Source: Pontibacter flavimaris
Lineage (GTDB): Bacteria; Bacteroidota; Bacteroidia; Cytophagales; Hymenobacteraceae
Reading direction: 5' to 3'
DNA length: 64,000 bases
Assembly (NCBI RefSeq): GCF_001907195.1
Contig: NZ_LVWA01000007.1
Span: forward strand, 62,001-126,000
In this document: in pieces, positions 32,692 through 41,352 of the stretch
How the letters are laid out: each line of letters starts with the position of its first letter
Position numbering within the stretch: position 1 is the stretch's first letter
The notes under the pieces: generated by a model
Database searches by the model: none
Told to the model about the DNA's origin: nothing
The model's input: the letters and a program-made list of their open reading frames with translations, nothing else
Program-made: the position numbers and the translations under genes

Positions 32692-34197
32692 TTATAGTGT
32701 CTGCGCCAGCAATTGCTCTATCCAGCCAAGCAGCAGGTCGGGTTTAAAGAACAGGACCAGCAGCGGCAGGGCGAACAGCGCCAGCAACAGTTTTTCTGAC
32801 GGTGAAATAACTAAATTTTCGTGAGATTGATTCCCTTTGAAGAAAAGGTAGTATGGTATCTTGATATAGTAAAAAAGCGCCACCCCCGTCAGCAGGATCC
32901 CCAGTATTAACAGGGCCAGCAGCATGTTGTTTGCCGACAGCGTGTACGCCTCCCACACATTGCTAAAGATAAGCAGCTTGCCCATAAAACCGGCCAGCGG
33001 CGGCAGCCCCGTGAGCGAGAGCAGGTACACCAGGGCCATCACCCCGAAGTATGGCTGCAGCCGGCCCAGGCCCGAAAAGCCCTCCAACGTATACACGCCA
33101 TACTTTTCCTCGGCCACCTGCAGCAGCAAAAAGATGCCGAAGTTCATGAACAGCAGCACCGTGAGGTAAAACAGCACGCTAGAAGTGTAACCGGTGCCGA
33201 AAGCCAGCAGCGCCATCAGCAAAAAACCGGCATGCGACACCGAGGAATAGGCCAGCAGCCGGCGTGGCGTGCGTTGCCACAGCGCCGTAAAGTTTCCGAC
33301 AGCCAGTGTTGCCAGGACCGCCACGCCCAGCAGCAGCTGCACATCGGCGAAAGCATCCGCATCGGTAAAGTTGTTGATGAAGCGAAGTATAACCAGGATG
33401 CCCGCCATCTTCGGGCCGGTGGAGAACAGCGCCACCACGGGCATCGGTGCGCCCTGGTACACATCCGGGGTCCAGAAATGAAAAGGGGCGGCGGAGATCT
33501 TAAAAAAGAACCCAGCCAGCACCAGCACCGCAGCCACGGTTACCAGCAGCGTATCAGCGCGGTACAGGCCCATCACGAAGCTCTCTGAAGTATAAGCCAG
33601 CGTGCCCGTCAGGCCATAGAAAAACGACATGCCGTACAGCATCACGCCTGCGGAGAAGGTTCCGTAGAGCACATACTTCAGGCCGGCCTCCACGGCGCGT
33701 TTCTCGGCTTTAAACGTAAGGGTAAGGATATAGGAGGCGATGGAAACCAGCTCGATGGCCAGGAACACCATCAGCAGGTTCACCGACTTGGCCATCAGGT
33801 TGAGGCCCAGCACAAGTATGAGTACAAGCGCGTAGAATTCGCCCCTACCCTCCTGCAGCTTCTCCAGGCGCGGGTGCTGCAAAGCCATGAGCACCGTAAA
33901 AATACCCGCCGCGCTAAACAGGATGCCCCCGTAGCGGGCAAGGCCATCCGAAAGGAGCAGATCCAGGAAAGGCGTGTCGCCGGAAGTATAGCCGCCCAGC
34001 ACCTGCAGCACCAGCACCCAGAACAAACCGGTCAGCGCCAGCCAGGGCAAGAGTATTTTTATACTTCGGGCTTTAAAGAGATCGAGCGTGACGACCAGCA
34101 GGAAGAAGCCGGCCAGCACCAGCTCGGGCAGCAGCGAGCCCGCCCCGGCAAGTATGGCGTCCAGCTTATCCGACAAGTATACCGCCTGTTCGTTCAC
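32692..34197 (-). CDS. nuoN: NADH-quinone oxidoreductase subunit N
   Basis: 501 residues, about 14 membrane helices, one of the three antiporter-like subunits of the complex I membrane arm. Family segments: FFFKISAAPFHFWTPDVYQGAPMPVVALFSTGPKMAG with the conserved Lys of the proton channel, LLAYSSVSHAGFLLM, and LSLTGLPPLAGFMGKLLIF. The start is GTG at 34197, placed immediately after the nuoM stop, so translation is probably coupled. Confidence 0.93.
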   Translation of the reverse strand: MNEQAVYLSDKLDAILAGAGSLLPELVLAGFFLLVVTLDLFKARSIKILLPWLALTGLFWVLVLQVLGGYTSGDTPFLDLLLSDGLARYGGILFSAAGIFTVLMALQHPRLEKLQEGRGEFYALVLILVLGLNLMAKSVNLLMVFLAIELVSIASYILTLTFKAEKRAVEAGLKYVLYGTFSAGVMLYGMSFFYGLTGTLAYTSESFVMGLYRADTLLVTVAAVLVLAGFFFKISAAPFHFWTPDVYQGAPMPVVALFSTGPKMAGILVILRFINNFTDADAFADVQLLLGVAVLATLAVGNFTALWQRTPRRLLAYSSVSHAGFLLMALLAFGTGYTSSVLFYLTVLLFMNFGIFLLLQVAEEKYGVYTLEGFSGLGRLQPYFGVMALVYLLSLTGLPPLAGFMGKLLIFSNVWEAYTLSANNMLLALLILGILLTGVALFYYIKIPYYLFFKGNQSHENLVISPSEKLLLALFALPLLVLFFKPDLLLGWIEQLLAQTL

Positions 34198-35940
34198 TTA
34201 TTTCAGGGTTGATAAAATTAAGCCCAATTGCTCCTGCCCGCGCAGCAGCACCATCTCCGTGTAGCCGTTCACCGTCAGTCCGATCTTGTCGAGCAGCAGG
34301 TGCGGGAAAATACCGAAGACCAGGGCTAGCACCGCCAGCGGCACCAGCATCAGGTATTCTCTTGTGTTCAGGTCGGTGATGAGGGCATTCGGGCGCAGCT
34401 CGGGGAAAATCCAGAACTTACCAAAGAACATGCGCTGCAGCGCCCACAGGTAGTAAGCCGCGCTCAGTAGCAGGCCAAACACCGCCACCACCGTCAGCCA
34501 GCGCGGCAGCAAGCCTGTGGCCTCCGGCGCACCAAAGCCGCCCACCAGCACCAACAGCTCCGAGATAAACCCGGAAAAGCCCGGCATCCCCAGCGAGGCA
34601 AAGAAAGCGATTACCACAAAGGCAGTATAAGCCGGCATCGCGTTGGCCAGTCCCCGGAAGTTATGGATCATGCGGTCATGGGCACGGTCATAAATCACGC
34701 CTACCACCAAAAAGAGCATGGCCGAAATAATGCCGTGGCTGAACATCATGTAAATGGCACCGTTCACGCCCTCGTTGGTAAGCGAGGCCAGCCCCAGCAG
34801 TACAAAGCCCATGTGCGACACCGAGGAGTAGGCAATAAGCTTCTTGAGGTCTTTCATGGCCAGCGCGTTCATCGCCCCATAGATAATCGAGAGCACACCC
34901 AGCCCGCCGACAAGTATGGAAAAGTAAGTGCCGGCATCCGGGAAGATGGGGTACACAATGCGGATCAGGCCATAGCCACCTACCTTTAAAAGTATAGCCG
35001 CCAGCAGCACCGAAATGGGCGTGGGCGCCTCCACGTGCGCATCGGGCAGCCAGGTGTGCACCGGCACCGACGGCACCTTGATGGCAAAACCGGCAAACAA
35101 CAGCAGAAACGCGATAAAGCGCAGCGGCAGGTTCCAAAGCACGCTTCCCGAGAGCACGTGCAGCAGGCTGTCAGGGATAAAATTGGCCGGCTCCATCATG
35201 GCCGGAATGCTGAAGGTACGCACCAGGTTGTAGTTGCTGATCTGGTTGCGCTGCAGCATCTGCTGCACCTGTGTGAGTACCTCGGTACTGGCCGTTTGCC
35301 CCCGCTCCAGCAGCCCCATCTCCACCGCCGTCGCCGCCGGGTCAATCACCGAAGTATAAAGCCCGATCATCACGATCAGGATAAACAGCGAGCCGACCAA
35401 GGTATAAATGAAGAACTTGATGGCCGCATACTCGCGTTTCGGGCCGCCCCAGATGCCGATGAGGAAGTACATGGGCAGGAGCATGAACTCGAAGAAGAGG
35501 TAGAAGAGGAAGAAGTCGAGGGCCAGGAAGCAGCCCATCACGCTCGTCAGGAGCAGCAGGTAAAGCAGGAAATAGCCTTTCACGTTTTTGGTGATGTTCC
35601 AGGAAGAGATCACCCCGATCACGCCTACCAAACCCGTGAGCAGCACCAGGCTGATGCTCACGCCGTCCACGCCCACAAAGTAGTCGATCTGGAAGCGGCC
35701 CAGGCTGCCGAGCGAAAAGCCGATCCAGTTGAGCTGCTGCACAAACTGGTAGCCTGTCTGCCCGTTGGCCACCGTTGCGCCATCAAACCGGAAGTATAAA
35801 AGTATGGCCAACCCCATCTGCACCAGCGCCGCCAGCAGCGTCACCGCCTTGATCGGCTTTTGCAGGCGCACCGGCAGCAGCAGGATGACAAGCGCTGCCA
35901 ATAAGGGTGTAAAAATGAGGCTACTAAGTATAAAATCCAT
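34198..35940 (-). CDS. nuoM: NADH-quinone oxidoreductase subunit M
   Basis: 580 residues with about 14 membrane helices. It shows FFEFMLLPMYFLIGIWGGPKREYAAIKFFIYTLVGS, PSVPVHTWLPDAHVEAPTPISVLLAAILLKVGGYG near residue 290 (proton-channel Lys/His region), LKKLIAYSSVSHMGFVLLG, and LGMPGFSGFISELLVL. An insertion between the first and second halves (about residues 190-245) makes it longer than E. coli NuoM. Pumps protons as part of complex I. It abuts nuoN. Confidence 0.94.
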   Translation of the reverse strand: MDFILSSLIFTPLLAALVILLLPVRLQKPIKAVTLLAALVQMGLAILLYFRFDGATVANGQTGYQFVQQLNWIGFSLGSLGRFQIDYFVGVDGVSISLVLLTGLVGVIGVISSWNITKNVKGYFLLYLLLLTSVMGCFLALDFFLFYLFFEFMLLPMYFLIGIWGGPKREYAAIKFFIYTLVGSLFILIVMIGLYTSVIDPAATAVEMGLLERGQTASTEVLTQVQQMLQRNQISNYNLVRTFSIPAMMEPANFIPDSLLHVLSGSVLWNLPLRFIAFLLLFAGFAIKVPSVPVHTWLPDAHVEAPTPISVLLAAILLKVGGYGLIRIVYPIFPDAGTYFSILVGGLGVLSIIYGAMNALAMKDLKKLIAYSSVSHMGFVLLGLASLTNEGVNGAIYMMFSHGIISAMLFLVVGVIYDRAHDRMIHNFRGLANAMPAYTAFVVIAFFASLGMPGFSGFISELLVLVGGFGAPEATGLLPRWLTVVAVFGLLLSAAYYLWALQRMFFGKFWIFPELRPNALITDLNTREYLMLVPLAVLALVFGIFPHLLLDKIGLTVNGYTEMVLLRGQEQLGLILSTLK

Positions 35941-36149
35941 TTCTTTTTAAGACACAAGTATCACGTATCACGACACAAGACTTTTCTTCTGAATGCACTT
36001 GTGTTGGATCTTCTGGCTGTCTATACTATAAGCTACAGTTGCAAACAGGAAGTATAAACTCCGGAAACCAGGAGAAATAAATCGTCTCACTATTCATGGC
36101 GAAATCCTGCCAATCCTTTCCTCCTAAAAATCCTGATCCCAAAGGTAAA

Positions 36150-38312
36150 TCAAAACAGGATGATATATAGCATGAGTAAAATAAATCCAAACAGCGAGTA
36201 AGCGAAGTAACTTTGCACCTTGCCGTTCTGCAGCCCGCGGCCCACGCGCCCCATTACCTTCGAGAGTGCCCCCACCAGCCACACCAGCCCATCCACTACC
36301 CAGCGGTCTACCCAGGCCACGATCTTGGCCAGGATCACCAGCGCCTTGCTGCCGTTGTTCAACGTATAATCGATGATGCGTTTGTCGATGCGGTACAACT
36401 GGTGGCCGAGCGCGAGCGTTGGCTGCACGAAGGTTCTATCGTAGAACTCGTTCAGGCGGAAATGCTGGTGCGAGAACTGCGCCAGTTTGCCCTTTGGCTG
36501 CTCCTGCAGCAACTGTTCGGCGGGTCGGTTTCTATACTTTAAAATAGCCCAACCAATGCCCGCCACCCCCAGCAACGTGGAAAGTATACCGAACACCAGG
36601 TGCAACGTATGGTTGGCCGCATCACGTGCTATCACCGCCTGCACCAGCTCATCCGCCAGGATGTAGGAGGTGGACAGTCTTTCCAGGCTGATGCCCTGCA
36701 GAAGCCAGCTGCCGCCGAAGCTCAGTGGGTTTAGCGAGAAGAAGATGCTCAGCGAAAGTATGGCAAGCAGGATCACCGGAAGCAACATCACGCGCTCCAC
36801 CTCCTGCCCTGCCGCTAGCCGCACATCCTGCACCGGAAAAGCTGCCCTGAACGCGCCGAAGAAGATAAACCACATGTGCCGCGCCATGTAAAAAGCCGTG
36901 AGCAGCACTACCGTAAACCCGATAATGGGAATCACAAAGTATAAACCGCCCCCCATGGTCTGGGCCCAGGTCCAGCTGCCCGAAAGTATGGCGTCTTTCG
37001 ACAGGAAACCTGAAAACAGCGGCAAGCCTACCAGGGCGGCAGCGGCGATAAGATAAGTATAAAACGTGAGCGGCATGGCTTTGCGCAGCCCTCCCATGTT
37101 TCGGATGTCCTGCGCGTCGAGGGGCAGGTGGTGCTGGTGCAGCCCCCGGTGTATGGCGTGGATGATGATGCCCGAGTTGAGGAAAAGTGCTGCCTTGAAA
37201 AATGCGTGGGTAGACAGGTGAAACAGCGCCGCGTCGTGTGCGCCCGTGCCCATGCCCATCACCATGTAGCCCAGTTGTGAGATGGTAGAGAAAGCCAGTA
37301 CAGCCTTAATATCATACTGCGTAAGCGCCACCAAAGCACCTACCAAGGCGGTAATAGCACCAATGATAGCGATAACGACAAGCGCCTCCGGCGTGAAAAA
37401 AGCATAGCAGCGCGCTACCAGGTACACCCCGGCTGCCACCATGGTAGCCGCGTGTATCAGCGCCGAAACCGGCGTAGGCCCCTGCATGGCATCGGGCAGC
37501 CAGACCTGCAGCGGAAACTGCGCCGACTTGCCCACGCAGCCCATAAACAGCCCCAACCCCGCCACCGTCAGGAAGATAGGCCCCAGCTCCACCCGCCAAT
37601 CCTGTCCGTCCAACGTATACGTGGCGATAAAACTGCCACCCTCCCAAATACCGTTCCCGATGAGCAGGCGCAAGGCTTCCAGGTCGAAGGTGCGGAAGTA
37701 CGTATAAAAGGCGAACAGCCCAAGCAGCAACCCGATATCGCCAATGCGGTTAATGAGGAAAGCCTTTTTGTTGGCCGCCACCGCCGCCGGTTTATGGAAC
37801 CAGAAGCCAATGAGCAGGTATGAGGATAATCCTACCAGCTCCCAGAACATGAACAGCAACAGCAGGTTGTCCACCAGCACAATGCCCAGCATGCTAAAGG
37901 TAAACAGGCCCAGGAAAGCGAAGTAACGGCTGTACCCCTTGTCGCCGTGCATGTAGCCCACCGAGAACAGCTGCACCAGCAGCGAGATGAAGGTCACGAT
38001 TACCAGCATCAGCACCGTGAGATTATCCAGCAGGATGCCGGCCGTGAAATCAGTCAGGGAATTACCCGGCAGACTGAACCAGGTAGTGCGCATGTGAAAC
38101 GTGGCGGTGTTCCAGGTCTGCGTAAACAGCCATCCGGAAAGTATAAACGCCCCCGTCGTCAGCCCGATGCCCAGCCAGTCGCCGTGCCGCGGCAGGCGCC
38201 TGCCAAGTATAAACAGCACCAGAAAGCCCAGCAGCGGCAGCAACAGCACCACCAGCGCGGTGGTGGTTTGGGGCGTGGCTGCCAACGGCTTCAAGAGTTC
38301 GGATAGCTCCAA
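36150..38312 (-). CDS. nuoL: NADH-quinone oxidoreductase subunit L
   Basis: 720 residues. Typical NuoL features: SVGYMHGDKGYSRYFAFLGLFTFSMLGIVL, FWELVGLSSYLLIGFWF, KSAQFPLQVWLPDAMQGPTPVSALIHAATMVAAGVYL near residues 265-300, and FSTISQLGYMVMGMG. The C-terminal lateral helix region that spans the other pumps is present, and the protein is about 100 residues longer than the E. coli one. Separated from nuoM by 209 bases and from nuoK by 258 bases that hold short hairpins. Confidence 0.94.
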   Translation of the reverse strand: MELSELLKPLAATPQTTTALVVLLLPLLGFLVLFILGRRLPRHGDWLGIGLTTGAFILSGWLFTQTWNTATFHMRTTWFSLPGNSLTDFTAGILLDNLTVLMLVIVTFISLLVQLFSVGYMHGDKGYSRYFAFLGLFTFSMLGIVLVDNLLLLFMFWELVGLSSYLLIGFWFHKPAAVAANKKAFLINRIGDIGLLLGLFAFYTYFRTFDLEALRLLIGNGIWEGGSFIATYTLDGQDWRVELGPIFLTVAGLGLFMGCVGKSAQFPLQVWLPDAMQGPTPVSALIHAATMVAAGVYLVARCYAFFTPEALVVIAIIGAITALVGALVALTQYDIKAVLAFSTISQLGYMVMGMGTGAHDAALFHLSTHAFFKAALFLNSGIIIHAIHRGLHQHHLPLDAQDIRNMGGLRKAMPLTFYTYLIAAAALVGLPLFSGFLSKDAILSGSWTWAQTMGGGLYFVIPIIGFTVVLLTAFYMARHMWFIFFGAFRAAFPVQDVRLAAGQEVERVMLLPVILLAILSLSIFFSLNPLSFGGSWLLQGISLERLSTSYILADELVQAVIARDAANHTLHLVFGILSTLLGVAGIGWAILKYRNRPAEQLLQEQPKGKLAQFSHQHFRLNEFYDRTFVQPTLALGHQLYRIDKRIIDYTLNNGSKALVILAKIVAWVDRWVVDGLVWLVGALSKVMGRVGRGLQNGKVQSYFAYSLFGFILLMLYIILF

Positions 38313-38510
38313 GGTATGCTTCTGGTTTTGTTAGGGACTGGCGTGGCCGGGGCCAGCAAACAGCGGGCAAAGTTACATATATTGCTTTAAACTAATAAGT
38401 ATACTTTGGGGGAGATTTCAGGGCTAGTTAAGCCAGCTGCGGAGCAGAAAAGTATAAATGAGTACTTTAATCGGGATGCCCTTTAGCAGATACCCTGGTC
38501 CTCCGGCCCA

Positions 38511-38558
38511 GTTGAGTTACAAACTCAACCTCATGCAAAGCCACAAGTTGAAAACTTG
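38511..38558 (+). repeat. Two short variable-stem hairpins between nuoK and nuoL
   Basis: GTTGAGTT-ACA-AACTCAAC (38511-38529) and CAAGTT-GAA-AACTTG (38544-38558), the second followed by CGGCA. Same family as 15005-15119. Confidence 0.8.
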
Positions 38559-38570
38559 CGGCAGGAAAAG

Positions 38571-38879
38571 TTACTCCTGTGTCGCCACCTCACTCAGGTT
38601 GGCCGTTTTAAAGTACTGATACACCCGCAGCACGATGGCCAGCGCGACGGCTGCCTCGGCAGCGGCCACCAGGATAACAAAGAGGGAGAACATTTGGCCC
38701 TGCAGCAAAGCAGGGTCGTGGCGGCTGAAGGCGACCAGGTTGAGGTTGGCAGCGTTGAAAATAAGCTCAATGCCCATCAGCACCACCACCGCATGGCGCT
38801 TGGAGATAACGGCCAGCACCCCAATGCTGAAGAGCGCGGCGCTCAGGAGTAAAATATGCTCTAACGGAATCTGCTCCAT
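38571..38879 (-). CDS. nuoK: NADH-quinone oxidoreductase subunit K
   Basis: 102 residues, three membrane helices. The helix-2 segment VVLMGIELIFNAANLNLVAF carries the conserved buried Glu of NuoK, and the ending VALAIVLRVYQYFKT is typical. Begins two bases after nuoJ ends. Confidence 0.94.
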   Translation of the reverse strand: MEQIPLEHILLLSAALFSIGVLAVISKRHAVVVLMGIELIFNAANLNLVAFSRHDPALLQGQMFSLFVILVAAAEAAVALAIVLRVYQYFKTANLSEVATQE

Positions 38880-38881
38880 AC

Positions 38882-39394
38882 TTATGCGTTCTGTTTTTCG
38901 GTGGCCACGTAAGCGGCACCCATCAGGGCGATGAGCAGCAACAGCGAGGCCAGTTCAAAGGGCAACACAAAATCGGTCATCAACTTAATGCCTATACTTT
39001 GCACCGTGCTTTTCTGATTGCCCAGCACCTCTATTTCGGTATTCTGCAGCCAGGGCAGCGAGGCAATATTCGCCTTAAGTATGGCATAGCTCAGCCCGAC
39101 AAGTAGAAGCCCGGCCACTAAGGTTCCCCATACTTTGTTCACGCTCTCCGACAGCACCGATTTGTTGTGCACGCGGCTGCTGAGCATGATACCGAATAGG
39201 ATGAGCACCAGCACTCCGCCCACGTACACCATCAGTTGCGTAACGGCGATAAAATCCGCAAACAGCAGCACGTAAATGCCAGCTATGCTCAGCAAGGTGA
39301 TCAGCAGCGAAAAACCCGCATACAGCAGGTTGCGCGTCAGCACCACGTAGGCCGCCGAAAGTATGGCAAGTATGGCGAAGAGGTAGAAAAGCAC
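38882..39394 (-). CDS. nuoJ: NADH-quinone oxidoreductase subunit J
   Basis: 170 residues with five membrane helices. The conserved helix 3 reads ADFIAVTQLMVYVGGVLVLILFGIMLSSR, including the pi-bulge region that couples quinone reduction to proton pumping. It is followed directly by nuoK. Confidence 0.93.
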   Translation of the reverse strand: MLFYLFAILAILSAAYVVLTRNLLYAGFSLLITLLSIAGIYVLLFADFIAVTQLMVYVGGVLVLILFGIMLSSRVHNKSVLSESVNKVWGTLVAGLLLVGLSYAILKANIASLPWLQNTEIEVLGNQKSTVQSIGIKLMTDFVLPFELASLLLLIALMGAAYVATEKQNA

Positions 39395-39453
39395 GGTTTC
39401 GATGGTCCTTAATCGTTGTTAGTTAATCGTTATTCGTTGTTCGTCTTCTGGCG

Positions 39454-39511
39454 CAAGCGTCCGCTTGTGCCTTGTTAGCATTTCTACTGCGGCAGCACAA
39501 GCGGACGCTTG
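39454..39511. repeat. Two opposed CAAGCG hairpins between nuoI and nuoJ
   Basis: CAAGCG-TC-CGCTTG (39454-39467) and CAAGCG-GA-CGCTTG (39498-39511), flanked as GGCGCAAGCG and CGCTTGCGCT. They are inverted relative to each other, so the pair could fold into one larger cruciform. The same core occurs at 15005-15018. Confidence 0.8.
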
Positions 39512-39559
39512 CGCTATGTTTTTTTATTTTAACAATTAAACAATGCAGCAATTTAACAA

Positions 39560-40159
39560 TTAATCTTTTTTCCTCGCTGCCAGCGCCGCTGCTTTGGCCG
39601 CTGCCATCTCCTCCTGCTGTTTGGCCAGTAGCTGCTTCTTCTCCTCAGACTGCTCCGGCGTGAGGTCGGTGAAGTGGTAGACCATGTTCTTGATATCTAC
39701 TTCGGCAAAATCGTATACCGGCGTCATGGTGAGGCAGTCGGTGGGGCAAACAGTGGTGCAGAGGCCGCAGTAACAGCACTTGGCCATATCGATGTCGAAT
39801 ACCGGCGCGTAGAGGCGCTTTTTGGTGCCGTCGGAGGTCATGCCAATCTCTTCCGTAGCTTTTACCGACTCAATGGTGATGCAGTTGACCGGGCATACTT
39901 TGGCGCAGAGGTCGCAGACAATGCAGTCGTCGATCTCGTTGTGCAGGCGGTAGCGGCCGTTGTCGGGCACGGGGAGGGCCTCGTACGGGTACTTGAGCGT
40001 CGCCATACCATCGGGCTGCTTAAAGTAATTCTCGTCCGACACATACTCCGGCGTGCGGCGGTTGCGGGCATTCTTAAAGTGCCGCCACGTCAGGCCAAGC
40101 CCGCTCACCAGCGACTTCACCACGAACCCAAAACCTGTATGTTTTTTCACTTCTTTCAA
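39560..40159 (-). CDS. nuoI: NADH-quinone oxidoreductase subunit I
   Basis: 199 residues. Two tetranuclear iron-sulfur sites are plain: CIVCDLCAKVCPVNC and CCYCGLCTTVCPTDC. They pass electrons toward the quinone site in the connecting module of complex I. The C-terminal ~30 residues are an Ala/Lys/Glu-rich tail (QQEEMAAAKAAALAARKKD) not found in most NuoI proteins. The 165-base gap before nuoJ holds two opposed hairpins. Confidence 0.95.
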   Translation of the reverse strand: MKEVKKHTGFGFVVKSLVSGLGLTWRHFKNARNRRTPEYVSDENYFKQPDGMATLKYPYEALPVPDNGRYRLHNEIDDCIVCDLCAKVCPVNCITIESVKATEEIGMTSDGTKKRLYAPVFDIDMAKCCYCGLCTTVCPTDCLTMTPVYDFAEVDIKNMVYHFTDLTPEQSEEKKQLLAKQQEEMAAAKAAALAARKKD

Positions 40160-40191
40160 GTTAAGAATTTTGAGTTAAGCGTTCAACGCAC

Positions 40192-40833
40192 TCAGAGCGC
40201 ATCCTCCTCCAACTCATTTATTATACTTACCAACTCACTCAGCATCATGGCTGTGGCGCCCCAGACCGTATGGCCGTCCACACCAAAGTAAGGCGCAGAA
40301 ATCTCGACATTGTCAGCTACCACCATATTCGTGATACCCCTGAAGCTTTTGTCGAGCAGCGTGGAGAGCGATACTTCTATCAGTTGGTCTACCTCTCTCG
40401 GCTCAATTAAAAAAGCCGGCTTATACTTCATATAACCAACTACCGGATGCACCATGTGGTTGCTGGCAAATACAAAGAGATCGCTCAGGTGGCCAACAAC
40501 GGTAACATCTGCCGGGTTGATGTCTATTTCTTCCTGCGCCTCTCTTAAGGCTGTTTGGTAGAAATCTGCATCGGCTTTTTCCTTTCTGCCTCCGGGCAGC
40601 CCTATCTGGCCACTGTGTACGCCCGCGTAAACGGGCCTCAGGATAAGTGGCAGCTTTATGTTGTCTTCATCCTGGTAAAACAAGATCAGTACCGCGCTTT
40701 CTTTCGTCTGGCTGTCAGGCTTCGGCCTGATTTTAAGGTTACTCCGGGTGGCGCTTGCCATTAAATTATGCGCTGCTTCACCAGGCAGTGGCTCCTGCAA
40801 TCTCTTCCTGAGTGCCTCAATAAAGTTGTGCAT
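40192..40833 (-). CDS. NUDIX hydrolase, CoA pyrophosphatase-like
   Basis: 213 residues. The Nudix box is GGRKEKADADFYQTALREAQEEI, preceded by VYAGVHSGQIGLPGG as in the NUDT7/YeaB group that splits coenzyme A and related dinucleotides. It sits between nuoI and the nuoH side of the operon, where no complex I role is known. Cleavage of CoA or NADH-type molecules is inferred from the subfamily pattern. Confidence 0.85.
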   Translation of the reverse strand: MHNFIEALRKRLQEPLPGEAAHNLMASATRSNLKIRPKPDSQTKESAVLILFYQDEDNIKLPLILRPVYAGVHSGQIGLPGGRKEKADADFYQTALREAQEEIDINPADVTVVGHLSDLFVFASNHMVHPVVGYMKYKPAFLIEPREVDQLIEVSLSTLLDKSFRGITNMVVADNVEISAPYFGVDGHTVWGATAMMLSELVSIINELEEDAL

Positions 40834-40853
40834 CGGACTGGGCTATGGTGCGT

Positions 40854-41270
40854 CTATGCACTATAGGTGTTGTTGTGCCTTCGTAGCTTTTTGCTTTTAT
40901 CCAGAATAATCCAAATCAGAATAGAGAAAGAGAGCGTTATGATTGCAAAGTATTTCTCAAAATCTGTCTTTGCTACAATGTTTCCAATGGTGTTTAAGAT
41001 AAATAATACCAGAAATGCCCATAAAACAGTGTTAACAATTTTCAGGGGTAAAATCTGCTTCACATACTCTCCTTTTATTAAAAGAACGAAACCCAGAAAG
41101 AAATTGATTGCTAAAGATATTGATTCGAACACATACATCTCAGAGTCACTTTTCAATCTACCACCCCATGTAATTTCATAAGGAATAACCTTGAAAAGAA
41201 TAGCCATGTGAAAAATCGTGATAGTTACGATTAGCCACAACATTATTTTAATTGCTACTCTCTTATCCAT
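40854..41270 (-). CDS. Four-helix membrane protein of unknown function
   Basis: 138 residues: IMLWLIVTITIFHMAILFKVIPYEI, then a periplasmic or cytosolic loop TWGGRLKSDSEMYVFE, and three more helices ending KSKKLRRHN. The WGGRL-x5-EMYVFE motif is shared by a group of Bacteroidota membrane proteins, from memory. Its DNA is clearly AT-richer than the flanking nuo genes, suggesting later insertion into the operon. Function unknown. Confidence 0.75.
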   Translation of the reverse strand: MDKRVAIKIMLWLIVTITIFHMAILFKVIPYEITWGGRLKSDSEMYVFESISLAINFFLGFVLLIKGEYVKQILPLKIVNTVLWAFLVLFILNTIGNIVAKTDFEKYFAIITLSFSILIWIILDKSKKLRRHNNTYSA

Positions 41271-41352
41271 ATCCTTATAATTTTAATCTTTATGACGCAC
41301 TACAACCGGCTATCAAAGCATCTGATTTCCCTCTCCACTCTTTCGTCCAAAA

